DNA from: Pseudomonadota bacterium
Lineage (GTDB): Bacteria; Desulfobacterota; Binatia; Binatales; Binataceae
Assembly (NCBI GenBank): GCA_021323675.1
Contig: JAJPKP010000086.1
Span: 124,001-188,000, forward strand
DNA: 64,000 bases
Reading direction: 5' to 3'
Shown here piece after piece: positions 8,558-16,598 of the stretch. The translations under genes were made by a program, and so were the position numbers. Under the pieces are notes generated by a model. The model had not been told where the DNA came from. It made no database searches and saw only the letters and a program-made list of their open reading frames with translations. Position 1 is the first letter of the stretch. Every line of letters starts with the position of its first letter.

Positions 8558-9262
8558 TCACCTGGTCTGAGGCCCGGAGAGCTCCCAACCGAAGAAGCGC
8601 GCCATCAGCGCGGCGGTCGCCTTCCATGCGAGGATGCCAAGGCCCGCGGCTGCGACCACGTCGCTGACGTAGTGGGCGCCTTCAAGCACCCTCTCCACGC
8701 CCACACCGACCGCGACGGCATAAAATGCCCATCCCCAGCTCGGGATCATCGTCGTCAGCGCCGCTGCGGTCGCAAATGCCAGGCACTCGTGACCGGAAGG
8801 AAAAGACAGGTTTGGCCCCGGGCGAATGAGACTCGTCAATCCACCGTGAAAGAAGTGCAGCTCAAACGGAGCCGGATTGAAAGTGCGACCATCAAAGATT
8901 GGGCGATGCCTGCCGATGGACCATTTGGCTATCGTGTAGAACACGCCCGCCATCAGGCCCGACAGAAGAAGAGCCGCGGACGCCCGCACCGTCCTGCGAT
9001 CCCACAGGACCATGGCCGCCGCGGCGGCCAGCGTGAAATAAAAGGTCCCGGGCGCTCTGATGACCGGCGTTACGCCAAGCCGCCTTACCGTCACGAAGAT
9101 TTCCGAATGATAAACCCACGCGGCGACCGGCCTGTCGATGCCGATGGCGCCAAGCATCAGGACCGCCCACAAACCCAGCCACACGACGGCGCGCGACCGC
9201 GCAATGGGAACGGAACTACGAATCGGCTTCGTAGCGGCGGGCGCTTGCGATTCGCCATTCAC
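8558..9262 (-). CDS. PAP2-family membrane phosphatase
   Basis: 234 residues with about six hydrophobic segments. All three PAP2 signature motifs are present: KX6RP (Lys113, Arg120-Pro121), PSGH (155-158) and the RX5HX3D motif (Arg191, His197, Asp201). PAP2 enzymes remove phosphate from lipids such as undecaprenyl pyrophosphate or lipid A at the periplasmic face. In this LPS neighbourhood a lipid A phosphatase (LpxE/LpxF-like) or carrier-lipid recycling role is plausible. Its start makes a 4-bp ATGA overlap with the stop of the upstream dioxygenase gene, so the two are translated together. Confidence 0.88.
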   Translation of the reverse strand: MNGESQAPAATKPIRSSVPIARSRAVVWLGLWAVLMLGAIGIDRPVAAWVYHSEIFVTVRRLGVTPVIRAPGTFYFTLAAAAAMVLWDRRTVRASAALLLSGLMAGVFYTIAKWSIGRHRPIFDGRTFNPAPFELHFFHGGLTSLIRPGPNLSFPSGHECLAFATAAALTTMIPSWGWAFYAVAVGVGVERVLEGAHYVSDVVAAAGLGILAWKATAALMARFFGWELSGPQTR

Positions 9263-9951
9263 GAGGACTTGGCGATCTTCCCAAGCAGTGTCCGAACCGC
9301 CAACATCCGCGGTTTAACCCAGTTGTGCTGAACGCTGAGCCGAGGTCCGTGGTAGATTGTGTGCCCGTGCCAGGAACGATTGCTGCGGCGGAAGATCAGA
9401 AGGTTGCCGAACTCGGGCGCGATCTCGCCGGCGTAGTCGTTCAGGTTCGGCGAACGAAGCAGCCTCAGGCGTCCGTCGGGCGATTGCCACCCCGGATTCA
9501 AATAGAGCAGGAGGGTTATCACCTTTCGCTCGATATCGGTGTGGACGTTGCCGTCAGCATCTCCGCACCATCCCCGAACCGTGGTGACCGCCTCGCACCA
9601 ACCGAGATCGACAGCGAACTTTTCTTCCACCAGTCTGCGAAACTCGGGGCTGTTCAAATCCCGCAGAAGTTCCTGGAAGGCCGGCCCAAAGCTCAGCCGT
9701 TTGGGGGAATAGCTGCCGGTTCGCAACATCGCCGGCAGATCCTGTATCAACGCGGCGCCGCGGTCGGCCCTGATCACGTTTTCGGCGAACAGATGTTCAT
9801 ACGGATCGTCGGATACGCGAGCCAACCGCAGGACCTCGCTGTCCAGAACCTTGAACATACTGCGCTCGCCGGCGCCGGAAGCGGCATTGGGCGATGCGTC
9901 CATTCGGTCGAAGGCTATCAAGCTGAACCGCCGCCGCCAACTCGTTGACAT
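9259..9951 (-). CDS. 2-oxoglutarate/Fe(II)-dependent oxygenase
   Basis: About 230 residues. The double-stranded beta-helix motifs of the prolyl-4-hydroxylase-like group are visible: HxD at His137-Asp139 (NVHTDIERK), followed by LLLYLNPGW, then SWHGH with the distal His195, and Arg204 in GPRLSVQ as the 2-oxoglutarate anchor. It should hydroxylate or otherwise oxidise an organic substrate. ATG 9951 has a CAGG ribosome site six bases upstream; a longer frame begins at a TTG (9990), and Met at 9858 is also possible. Coupling to the PAP2 phosphatase and the flanking LPS genes suggests a lipid or glycan substrate; Kdo hydroxylation (as by KdoO) is a precedent but a different family. Confidence 0.8.
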   Translation of the reverse strand: MSTSWRRRFSLIAFDRMDASPNAASGAGERSMFKVLDSEVLRLARVSDDPYEHLFAENVIRADRGAALIQDLPAMLRTGSYSPKRLSFGPAFQELLRDLNSPEFRRLVEEKFAVDLGWCEAVTTVRGWCGDADGNVHTDIERKVITLLLYLNPGWQSPDGRLRLLRSPNLNDYAGEIAPEFGNLLIFRRSNRSWHGHTIYHGPRLSVQHNWVKPRMLAVRTLLGKIAKSS

Positions 9952-9980
9952 CAAGCGCCTGGCTCTGTTTAGGTTTTCGC

Positions 9981-11144
9981 GTGCCTTCAACGCGCCCAGC
10001 GACGCGCACGGAACCTTCGAAAACTTCCGATGCTCCGCGGCGGATTCTCATCGTACGCCTGAGCTCGCTGGGTGACGTTGTGCAGACGCTCCCCTTGCCC
10101 ACCATCATCCGCCGAAGTCTTCCTCATACGGAAATCGGATGGGCAATCGATTGCGAGTTGGCGCAGGCAATCGAAGGCCATCCTCACATCGATTTCCTCC
10201 ATCGATGCGACCGCACCCGGTGGGGCCGCGAGATTTCGAATCCCGCCAACTGGCCCCGTATCGCCGCCGAGATGCGCCGCTTCATCCGGGAAATCCAGGG
10301 CATGGATTACGATTTGGCGATCGATGCGCAAGGACTGTTCAAGTCCGCGATCATTCCGTTCGCCGCGCGCATCCGCCGCCGCCTCGGTTTCGCCCATTTG
10401 CGTGAGTTCAGCAGCGTCTTCTACACGGAGCGGTTCGTATCTCGCGGCGAGTATTTCCGCCTCGACCGCCATCACTTGTCGCACATGGTTCGATTGTTGC
10501 GGGCGATCGGATGCGAAGAAGCGGACTGCGATCCCATCCTGCCCGCGCCGCCCGCGCAGTCGGTCGCGCGAATCGATTCTCTGCTCGCCGAATTTCGCCG
10601 CGCCGCGCCGCTGATTGCAATCGCGCCGTTCACTCAATGGGAGAGCAAGCGCTGGCCCATCCAGCGATGGCGCGATCTCGTTCGGAGGATTCTCGATGAG
10701 ACCGATGCCAACCTTGTGTTAATCGGAACCGGCGGCGATCGGAAAGCTTCGTCGGAGATGGTTTCGGCGCTCGGAGAACCCGCGCGCAGAAGACTGCTCG
10801 ACCTGACCGGAAACACTTCGATCGCGGATCTCTACGCGCTCCTGCGCCGGATATCGGTCACCATCGCGGCCGACACCGCACCTCTGCATGTCGCGGCGGC
10901 GGCCGGATGCCCTCAGACTATCGGTTTGTTCGGATCCACGTCCCCTCATCGAACCGGCCCGCTCGGCCCCGGCGGCAAGCGGATTATTTCGGCTGAGCCA
11001 AACCTTCCTTGTCAGCCATGCCTTCAGAGAACCTGCCGCTACGGGACGACCGAATGCATGCGGCGGATCACACCCGATCGGGTGTTTACCGCGTTAAGCG
11101 CATTCGAGCCCGGACGAGCGAAATCTCGCGCGGCTGAACACTGA
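9981..11144 (+). CDS. GT9 LPS heptosyltransferase
   Basis: About 387 residues. The N-terminal half starts ILIVRLSSLGDVVQTLPL, the standard heptosyltransferase opening. The C-terminal half has APFTQWESKRWP, the nucleotide-sugar site DTAPLHVAAAAGCP, and GLFGSTSPHRTGP. The end carries a Cys cluster (PCQPCLQRTCRYGTTEC) typical of WaaF-like enzymes. It adds L-glycero-D-manno-heptose to the LPS core in the cytoplasm. GTG 9981 was chosen because the frame has no ATG before the conserved start; the alternative TTG at 9945 would overlap the divergent dioxygenase gene. WaaF is more likely than WaaC from the C-terminal Cys cluster, but this is not certain. Confidence 0.87.
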   Translation: MPSTRPATRTEPSKTSDAPRRILIVRLSSLGDVVQTLPLPTIIRRSLPHTEIGWAIDCELAQAIEGHPHIDFLHRCDRTRWGREISNPANWPRIAAEMRRFIREIQGMDYDLAIDAQGLFKSAIIPFAARIRRRLGFAHLREFSSVFYTERFVSRGEYFRLDRHHLSHMVRLLRAIGCEEADCDPILPAPPAQSVARIDSLLAEFRRAAPLIAIAPFTQWESKRWPIQRWRDLVRRILDETDANLVLIGTGGDRKASSEMVSALGEPARRRLLDLTGNTSIADLYALLRRISVTIAADTAPLHVAAAAGCPQTIGLFGSTSPHRTGPLGPGGKRIISAEPNLPCQPCLQRTCRYGTTECMRRITPDRVFTALSAFEPGRAKSRAAEH

Positions 11145-12305
11145 TCAACCGGGCATCGCGGCCGTCCGCACACGGCGCAGGCGGCGAATCAGAAACGCCA
11201 ACCGCAACAGATCGTCAATCCGGAAGCCGCGCACCATCGGACTAAAGTTCGCGATCACCACGTGCCTCAAACCCGACGGCACCAGGCGCAAAATCTCCTC
11301 GGCCACTTCGCCGGTGTTTCCGGCATACACCACGTCGCCGATCAGCTCGGGCGCAGCCTGCGCTCGCGCTTCCTCCAGATGACGGGCGGCGAGTTCGCGC
11401 GACAGCGTGGTGCCGAATCCCGCATAGCCGGCTTCGAGCGGATGCTTGAGCCCATGGCGTTTCCATATCCGCGGCGGAACCGATAGCAGCAGCGTTGCGA
11501 CCGCCGGAGTCCGCGCCGCCATCCTGAGAACTTCGGACCGCCGCGGCCCGAGCATCACAAATACCTGCGCGGCGGGCTCGAAACGATCCATCGCCCTGCC
11601 CGACTCGATCGCGCTGCGGATGATCGTCTCGAGCCTCGCGCGATATTCCGCCGCGCTCAGCTTGATCGTCGGGTACCATCCATCGCCGTACCTGCCGGTC
11701 GCCGCGAGTCCCTTCGGCCCGTGAGCGCCCACCCAGATTGCCGGCGCACGACCGCCATAAAGCGGCATCTCGAAGCGAGCGCCCGAGAGCCGCCAGAACG
11801 CGCCTTCGAAATCGACCGGTCGCCCCCCGCTCTCCCATAGCAGCCTGATAATGCGGAGCGCTTCCTCGAGCCGGGCTCCCCGGCTCGTGAATTGGATTCC
11901 GTAGGGCTCGATGTTCTCGCGCTCGCCGCTGCCGATGCCGAGAATTGCGCGGCCTCTGGTGAGATGGTCAAGCGTTGCGAAAGCCTGCGCCAGCGTGGCG
12001 GGATGATGGCGGAAGGGCTCGGTGACACCGGTGCCGATCCGCACTCTGCCGAACCGCGCCGCCATCATCCCGAGCATCACGAAGGGCTCGAAGAACGCCG
12101 CTTCGGCGGGAACCGCTTTGGCGGCGGGCGTCGCCTCGCCGCTCCATCCGCCTTCCGGGCTTACGGTGCTCAAGTGGTCCGGAATAAACAGGGAGTCAGC
12201 GCCGAATGCTTTGCACAGGCGCATTTTCCAGAGTTCGAGCCGCAGCGGATATTTGCAACTGGTCTCGACCCCGACCGCCAGGCGGTTTGTTCGTACAGCT
12301 TTCAC
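11145..12305 (-). CDS. LLM-class (luciferase-like) flavin or F420 oxidoreductase
   Basis: 386 residues. Bacterial luciferase-like TIM barrel: ADSLFIPDHL near the N-terminus, VRIGTGVTEPFRHHPATLAQ, the hallmark GRAILGIGSGERENIEPYG, and APAIWVGAHGPKGLAATGRYGDGW. This pattern is closest to the F420-dependent branch (mycobacterial phthiodiolone ketoreductase and relatives), but cofactor choice cannot be read with certainty. The start is a GTG at 12305, ten bases after the preceding glycosyltransferase stop, so it is the last gene of the glycan operon. An oxidoreductase of this type at the end of a polysaccharide operon is unusual; it may only share the transcript. Confidence 0.82.
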   Translation of the reverse strand: MKAVRTNRLAVGVETSCKYPLRLELWKMRLCKAFGADSLFIPDHLSTVSPEGGWSGEATPAAKAVPAEAAFFEPFVMLGMMAARFGRVRIGTGVTEPFRHHPATLAQAFATLDHLTRGRAILGIGSGERENIEPYGIQFTSRGARLEEALRIIRLLWESGGRPVDFEGAFWRLSGARFEMPLYGGRAPAIWVGAHGPKGLAATGRYGDGWYPTIKLSAAEYRARLETIIRSAIESGRAMDRFEPAAQVFVMLGPRRSEVLRMAARTPAVATLLLSVPPRIWKRHGLKHPLEAGYAGFGTTLSRELAARHLEEARAQAAPELIGDVVYAGNTGEVAEEILRLVPSGLRHVVIANFSPMVRGFRIDDLLRLAFLIRRLRRVRTAAMPG

Positions 12306-12315
12306 CGGTTCAGGA

Positions 12316-13509
12316 TTATCTCTGCTTTTCGGGGTTCATTTCGGCGGCCGGACGCATCCCACTGTTCTTCCGCGCGACTCGCTCGAACAGCTCGACGGCG
12401 GCGCGCGCTGAATGCTCCCAACTGAAGCGGCCTGCCAGGGCTATCGCGGCACTCCGCGCGGTTTCCCGCGCCTCCCGGTTCAGCAGCATCGCCCTCATCG
12501 CCTCGGTTATCTCGGACGGACGGTGCGGATCGACCGCTATCGCGGCGGCGCCGAGCAGTTCGGGCAGCGGGCTCGCGATCGTTACGATCGCGGGCGTGCC
12601 GCACGAAACCGCTTCGACCCCCGGAAGACCGTATCCTTCCTTGAGGGACGGAATCACCAGCGCCAGCGCCGCCTGATAGAGCTCGACCAGGGCCTCGTCG
12701 CTTTGAAATCCCAGCAGGTGCGCACCCGAGCCAAGCTTGCGCGCGATCATCTCCAGTTCGCCGCCGGGCTCCGCCTTTCCTGCTATCGCCAGCGTCGCCA
12801 CTTCCCGCTCGCTTTTGAGTGCCGCGAAACTATCCGCCAGCGCCTGCAGATTCTTGGTGGGCCCTGGCCCTCCAACGTAGAGAAAATACGGCCCTGCGAT
12901 GCCGTAGCGCTCGCGGACGATTTGCCGCGCATGGTCGATGGACTCGGGCGGGCGAAAGATTGGATCGACTCCTCCGGGCACGATTCCGACTCGGGAATCG
13001 TCGAAGCCCAACACCGATTTGATTTGCGCGCGAGAATATGCGGACCCGGTGATCACCAGGTCGGCCTGCCGCAAGGCAACCCGCATCTTGATCCATCGCA
13101 GAAGCCGCGCGCGCCGGTTCGACAGGATCACCTCCGGCATCTCGTCGATATTGGCGTCGTAGATAGCCAGGACCTTGCGCGCGACCTTGAAGACGGGGAA
13201 GTAGCTGTCCACCGAAGGTGAAAAGAAGAGATCCAGGCCTTCAGCCGCAACCGCCCTTGTCATTCGCCAGATGTCGGCCAGGCTCCTGCGGCTGGCGGGC
13301 CCGATCGCCTCATCCTGCGGCACCGTGGTTGCGACCTTGATGTGCCGCGCGGCTTGCGGCACGCCGGCGCATTTCTCGTACCCGGAATCGAAGAACAGCA
13401 CATACTGGTTTTGCGAATCGATGCGCACGAGAGAGCGCACGAGCGATCGGGTGAACCGTCCGAACCCGCGCCAGTTGCTCCACGAGGTTGCGTCGATTCC
13501 AATCTTCAT
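12316..13509 (-). CDS. GT4 glycosyltransferase
   Basis: About 397 residues, GT-B fold. It starts MKIGIDATSWSNWRGFGRF and carries YFLYVGGPGPTKN in the linker and the GT4 donor-site pattern PSLKEGYGLPGVEAVSCG (EX7E-like). It transfers a sugar from an activated nucleotide donor to a growing glycan in the cytoplasm. The start at 13509 lies 4 bp after the stop of the oxidoreductase gene; upstream in-frame sequence belongs to that gene. It is a close paralogue of the glycosyltransferase at 16595: both begin with the same KIGxDAxxW..RGFGR pattern and share the same C-terminal motif. Confidence 0.9.
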   Translation of the reverse strand: MKIGIDATSWSNWRGFGRFTRSLVRSLVRIDSQNQYVLFFDSGYEKCAGVPQAARHIKVATTVPQDEAIGPASRRSLADIWRMTRAVAAEGLDLFFSPSVDSYFPVFKVARKVLAIYDANIDEMPEVILSNRRARLLRWIKMRVALRQADLVITGSAYSRAQIKSVLGFDDSRVGIVPGGVDPIFRPPESIDHARQIVRERYGIAGPYFLYVGGPGPTKNLQALADSFAALKSEREVATLAIAGKAEPGGELEMIARKLGSGAHLLGFQSDEALVELYQAALALVIPSLKEGYGLPGVEAVSCGTPAIVTIASPLPELLGAAAIAVDPHRPSEITEAMRAMLLNREARETARSAAIALAGRFSWEHSARAAVELFERVARKNSGMRPAAEMNPEKQR

Positions 13510-13513
13510 GCCC

Positions 13514-14557
13514 TCACGCACCGATGCGAATCGCGCATCCCCGCCGGCTGCTCTCATAGACGGCGTGGGCGATCTCGACGGCGCGCAGGCCGTCGATTCC
13601 CTGCGCGCCCGCGCCCGGATGTCCGCCAAGTTGCCGGGCAAAATCGTAAAGTTCCTCGGCAAGCGCATCGACCGCGTTGCGCTCCCATCCAAGCACCTTC
13701 TCTCTGATGTTCACGAACGGGTAGAAGCGCGCCGAGCGCGCGCGATTGTTCCCTCGACCATCGTGCGTGATGAGCAGATTGAACATGGGAGCGTAGCGCG
13801 CCTGCACCATCCCGCGCGTTCCGTACGCCTCGATTGCGAACCGATAGCCTTTCCATTCATCCCAGGTGGCCTGGTAGTGCGCGATCGCTCCCGATTTCGA
13901 TTTGAATATCGCAAGCGCGTTGTCCTCGGAACCGTCGATCTTCCAGATTCGATTGGTCGCGGTTCCGTAAACCTCGACGATTTCGCCCGCGACGTATCGC
14001 ACCAGGTCGGTCAGATGGATCCCGATATCCATCATCGCCCCGCCGCCCGAATGGGCGCTTTGATACATCCATTCGCCGCGCAGTTGCCCGAGTCCCTCGT
14101 GTCCGCCGAAAACCCGCAGATGGTCCAGATCGCCGATCGTGCCGGAGTCGATCGCGTTCTTCAGGTAGCGCACGCTGCGGAAGTAGCGATGGTTGAATCC
14201 GACCGCAAGAACTTTTCCCGCCGCCGCGGCCCGATCGACAAGCTTGCGGCACGACGCGACGCTGTTGGCGAGCGGCTTCTCGCACAGGACGTGCTTTCCC
14301 GCATCCAGCGCGGCGAGGACCATTTCTTCATGCAGATGAGTCGGAGTGGAAATGACAATCGCGTCGATTTCACCCCTCTCGAGCATCCGGCTATAGTCCG
14401 TGGACCGCAAAATATCCGGCGTTCCGGGCATCGCACGCAGCCGCGTCTCGTCGGCATCGGCGATCGCGCGCAATTCGAGAGCAGGGACGCGGAGCAGCGC
14501 TTGCGCGCGCAAACGCCCCATCACGCCCGCGCCAATCAAACCAAGCCGCGCGCTCAT
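13514..14557 (-). CDS. Gfo/Idh/MocA-family sugar oxidoreductase
   Basis: 347 residues. Rossmann start LGLIGAGVMGRLRAQAL, then ISTPTHLHEEMVLAALDAGKHVLCEKPLA, the classic Gfo/Idh/MocA signature with the EKP triad lysine, and a C-terminal substrate domain with GGAMMDIGIHLTDLVRY (DxGxHxxD motif, catalytic His). Likely an NAD(P)-dependent oxidation or reduction of a nucleotide sugar or inositol-type substrate feeding the neighbouring glycosyltransferases. ATG 14557 makes an ATGA overlap with the upstream deacetylase stop, which fixes the start over longer frames reaching 14755. Confidence 0.9.
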   Translation of the reverse strand: MSARLGLIGAGVMGRLRAQALLRVPALELRAIADADETRLRAMPGTPDILRSTDYSRMLERGEIDAIVISTPTHLHEEMVLAALDAGKHVLCEKPLANSVASCRKLVDRAAAAGKVLAVGFNHRYFRSVRYLKNAIDSGTIGDLDHLRVFGGHEGLGQLRGEWMYQSAHSGGGAMMDIGIHLTDLVRYVAGEIVEVYGTATNRIWKIDGSEDNALAIFKSKSGAIAHYQATWDEWKGYRFAIEAYGTRGMVQARYAPMFNLLITHDGRGNNRARSARFYPFVNIREKVLGWERNAVDALAEELYDFARQLGGHPGAGAQGIDGLRAVEIAHAVYESSRRGCAIRIGA

Positions 14558-15330
14558 CCGCCCCTCGAATCTGGCGCGACGGCGTGGCGGCGCAGCCATC
14601 TGAGCATCCGCCGAGCCGCAAAGTACCATCCACCGCGATGCTCGATCATCGCGCGGCACCGCGCCGGCGATCGGAAGTACCACATCTCGATGCGCGGGAG
14701 GTCGAGCAGATCTTTCAGGCCGCTTGCGTAATCCAATCTTGTTCCCGCGGCGCACTGGTAGTGGCGCGCGATCTCGGCGCGCAAAACATCGCTGGACGAT
14801 CCGTAAGGAGGAGCGAAGCTGCGCACCTCGACGCCGGTCATATCCTCCAGCATCCTGCGCGAATCGCCGATCTCGCAGACGGCCGTATCAAACGGCATCG
14901 CGGTCAGATCGCGATGGGTGATCGCATGGCTGCCGATTTCGACGCCGCCCTGGCAGGCGAGTCTTCGGAGCTCGGATGCGTCCATGAGCGGGCGCCTCTC
15001 GTTCCCGGGCGGATCCCAATCGTTCGTTAGTCCGGTCCTTCCCGCCGGAACGAAGACTGTGCCGCTCCATCCCCTGCGCGCCAACTCGGGATGGACGTTG
15101 ATGGCGAAGTCGCGATAGCCGTCGTCGAAGGTCAGCACACAAAACCCCGGGCGCAATTCCCGTTGCCCGCGCAGCGATGCCACGTAGTCGCTGAGCGATA
15201 TTCCGTATCCCCCGGCGTCCGCAAGCATCGCCAGGTGCCGGCGGAAGGTCGCGGGACTGATGCAAACCGGCCCTTCTCCTTCCGAAATCGAGTGATACAT
15301 GAGGATCGGCGTATTCATCGCCCCGCTCAT
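14554..15330 (-). CDS. NodB-type polysaccharide deacetylase
   Basis: 258 residues. NodB homology domain: ILMYHSI near the start, metal/base motif TFDDGYRD, GTVFVPAG, the His motif GSHAITHRDL (SHxxxH), and FAPPYGSSS. Such enzymes remove N- or O-acetyl groups from glycans, often at lipid-linked or exported stages. No signal peptide is visible, so it may act in the cytoplasm on a lipid-linked intermediate. The ATG at 15330 forms an ATGA overlap with the stop of the upstream glycosyltransferase, and its own stop overlaps the next start the same way, so it sits in a tightly coupled chain. Confidence 0.9.
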   Translation of the reverse strand: MSGAMNTPILMYHSISEGEGPVCISPATFRRHLAMLADAGGYGISLSDYVASLRGQRELRPGFCVLTFDDGYRDFAINVHPELARRGWSGTVFVPAGRTGLTNDWDPPGNERRPLMDASELRRLACQGGVEIGSHAITHRDLTAMPFDTAVCEIGDSRRMLEDMTGVEVRSFAPPYGSSSDVLRAEIARHYQCAAGTRLDYASGLKDLLDLPRIEMWYFRSPARCRAMIEHRGGWYFAARRMLRWLRRHAVAPDSRGG

Positions 15331-16598
15331 CCGTCCGCCACCCGCGCCGGGACATGCCCCGGCATCGGGCCGAATTTGCGCGTCGCGACGCGCCCGATCA
15401 ACTCGTAGTAGCGGTCGAGATGAACCCGCCTGGTCCATCGCTCACGAAACGCATTGTAGCCATTCTCCGTCAACCTTTCCCGAAGCGCGGAATCCGCGGC
15501 GACGCGTTCCAGCGCGGCGCGCAACTGATCGTCATCGTCATACAGAATTCCCCCGCCGCATTCTTCGACCAGCTCTTCGAGCGCGCCGATTCGGCGCGCA
15601 ATCACGGGGGTTCTGCTGGCAAACGCTTCGACCGCCGCCAGAGAAAACGTTTCATACGCGAGCGAAGGCACGACGCAGGCAAGGGCGTGGCTGTAAAGGC
15701 GGCCTAGATGTTCCCGGCTGACTGCTCCCAAAAAACGGACTCGTGAGTTGCGAGCGGCGCGTGCGCGAAGCATCTCAAGATCGGTCCCGACTCCCGCGAC
15801 CAGCAGATCGGCCTGATCGAACCGGTCCCAGGCGTTTACCAACGCTTCGATCCCCTTGAGCCGCACCACCCTGCCCGCAAATAGAAAGTACGGATGCGGA
15901 TGAGGCGGATCCCGCAAGTCGTGCGAAGCCGTTGGTTCTTCCGCAAACAGCGGGAGAACTTCGATTGGCGCATCGAAGCCTCGCTCGCGATGGATTCGCG
16001 CGCTGAATCGGCTCGGCGCGATAAACTGATCGATGTGACCGCTCGCCCGGCCGATCAATCCCGTATATCGCCACCATTGCGGCGGCCGCAGCGCACGGAT
16101 CGTGCATCGCAGGCACTCGGGCTTTTCACACGCGCGCGAATTGTATTTCCAAAGCACGTGCGTCGGACAGATGAGCCAATACTCATGCGCCGTATAAAGC
16201 TTGACCGCGCTTCCCGAAGGCGGCTCGAGCTTCATCACATCCGGGCCAAAAAGCGAGATGTTATGAAAGTGGATGACGTCGAACCGCGTGGCGGCTATCA
16301 ATTCGCGCAGAGCGCGCAGCTTCAAAAGCGGCCGCCCGGTCTGCTGCGAGAGCAAAGGAGATAGCGGTCCCCAGGGGCTGCGCAGCGAGTGCACCGTAAC
16401 TCCGGGATACTCGTGCGCGACATCCCGAGAACCTGCCTTCGCAAGCAACCGGAAGGAGTCCACGCAATGCACGACATCGACCAAATGCCCGTCGTCGGCA
16501 AGCGCCCGGGCCAGCCGCTCGACGTAGATTGCGTCGCCGCCGAACGAATACGGCGGATAAAAGGTGGTGAGGTGGAGGAATCGGAGCGGACGTTTCAC
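15327..16598 (-). CDS. GT4 glycosyltransferase (GTG start)
   Basis: About 423 residues, GT-B fold. The N-terminal domain starts FLHLTTFYPPYSFGGDAIYV with a Gly-rich acceptor loop, has a HEYWLICPT segment and a Cys-rich CEKPECLRC stretch often seen in GT4 enzymes of capsule and LPS loci, then the linker FLFAGRVVRLKGIEAL and donor site PSLAYETFSLAAVEAFA. The GTG at 16598 overlaps the upstream stop as GTGA, so that codon was chosen rather than the ATG at 16652. It is a different GT4 subgroup from its two flanking relatives. Confidence 0.9.
   Translation of the reverse strand: MKRPLRFLHLTTFYPPYSFGGDAIYVERLARALADDGHLVDVVHCVDSFRLLAKAGSRDVAHEYPGVTVHSLRSPWGPLSPLLSQQTGRPLLKLRALRELIAATRFDVIHFHNISLFGPDVMKLEPPSGSAVKLYTAHEYWLICPTHVLWKYNSRACEKPECLRCTIRALRPPQWWRYTGLIGRASGHIDQFIAPSRFSARIHRERGFDAPIEVLPLFAEEPTASHDLRDPPHPHPYFLFAGRVVRLKGIEALVNAWDRFDQADLLVAGVGTDLEMLRARAARNSRVRFLGAVSREHLGRLYSHALACVVPSLAYETFSLAAVEAFASRTPVIARRIGALEELVEECGGGILYDDDDQLRAALERVAADSALRERLTENGYNAFRERWTRRVHLDRYYELIGRVATRKFGPMPGHVPARVADG

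Noticed and set aside
10235..10243. tRNA T-loop-like TTCGAATCC
   Set aside because: It lies inside the heptosyltransferase frame and no cloverleaf can be formed round it.
13271..14731. 486-codon open frame on the plus strand
   Set aside because: Antisense to the GT4 and Gfo/Idh/MocA genes, whose families are clear; no domain of its own.
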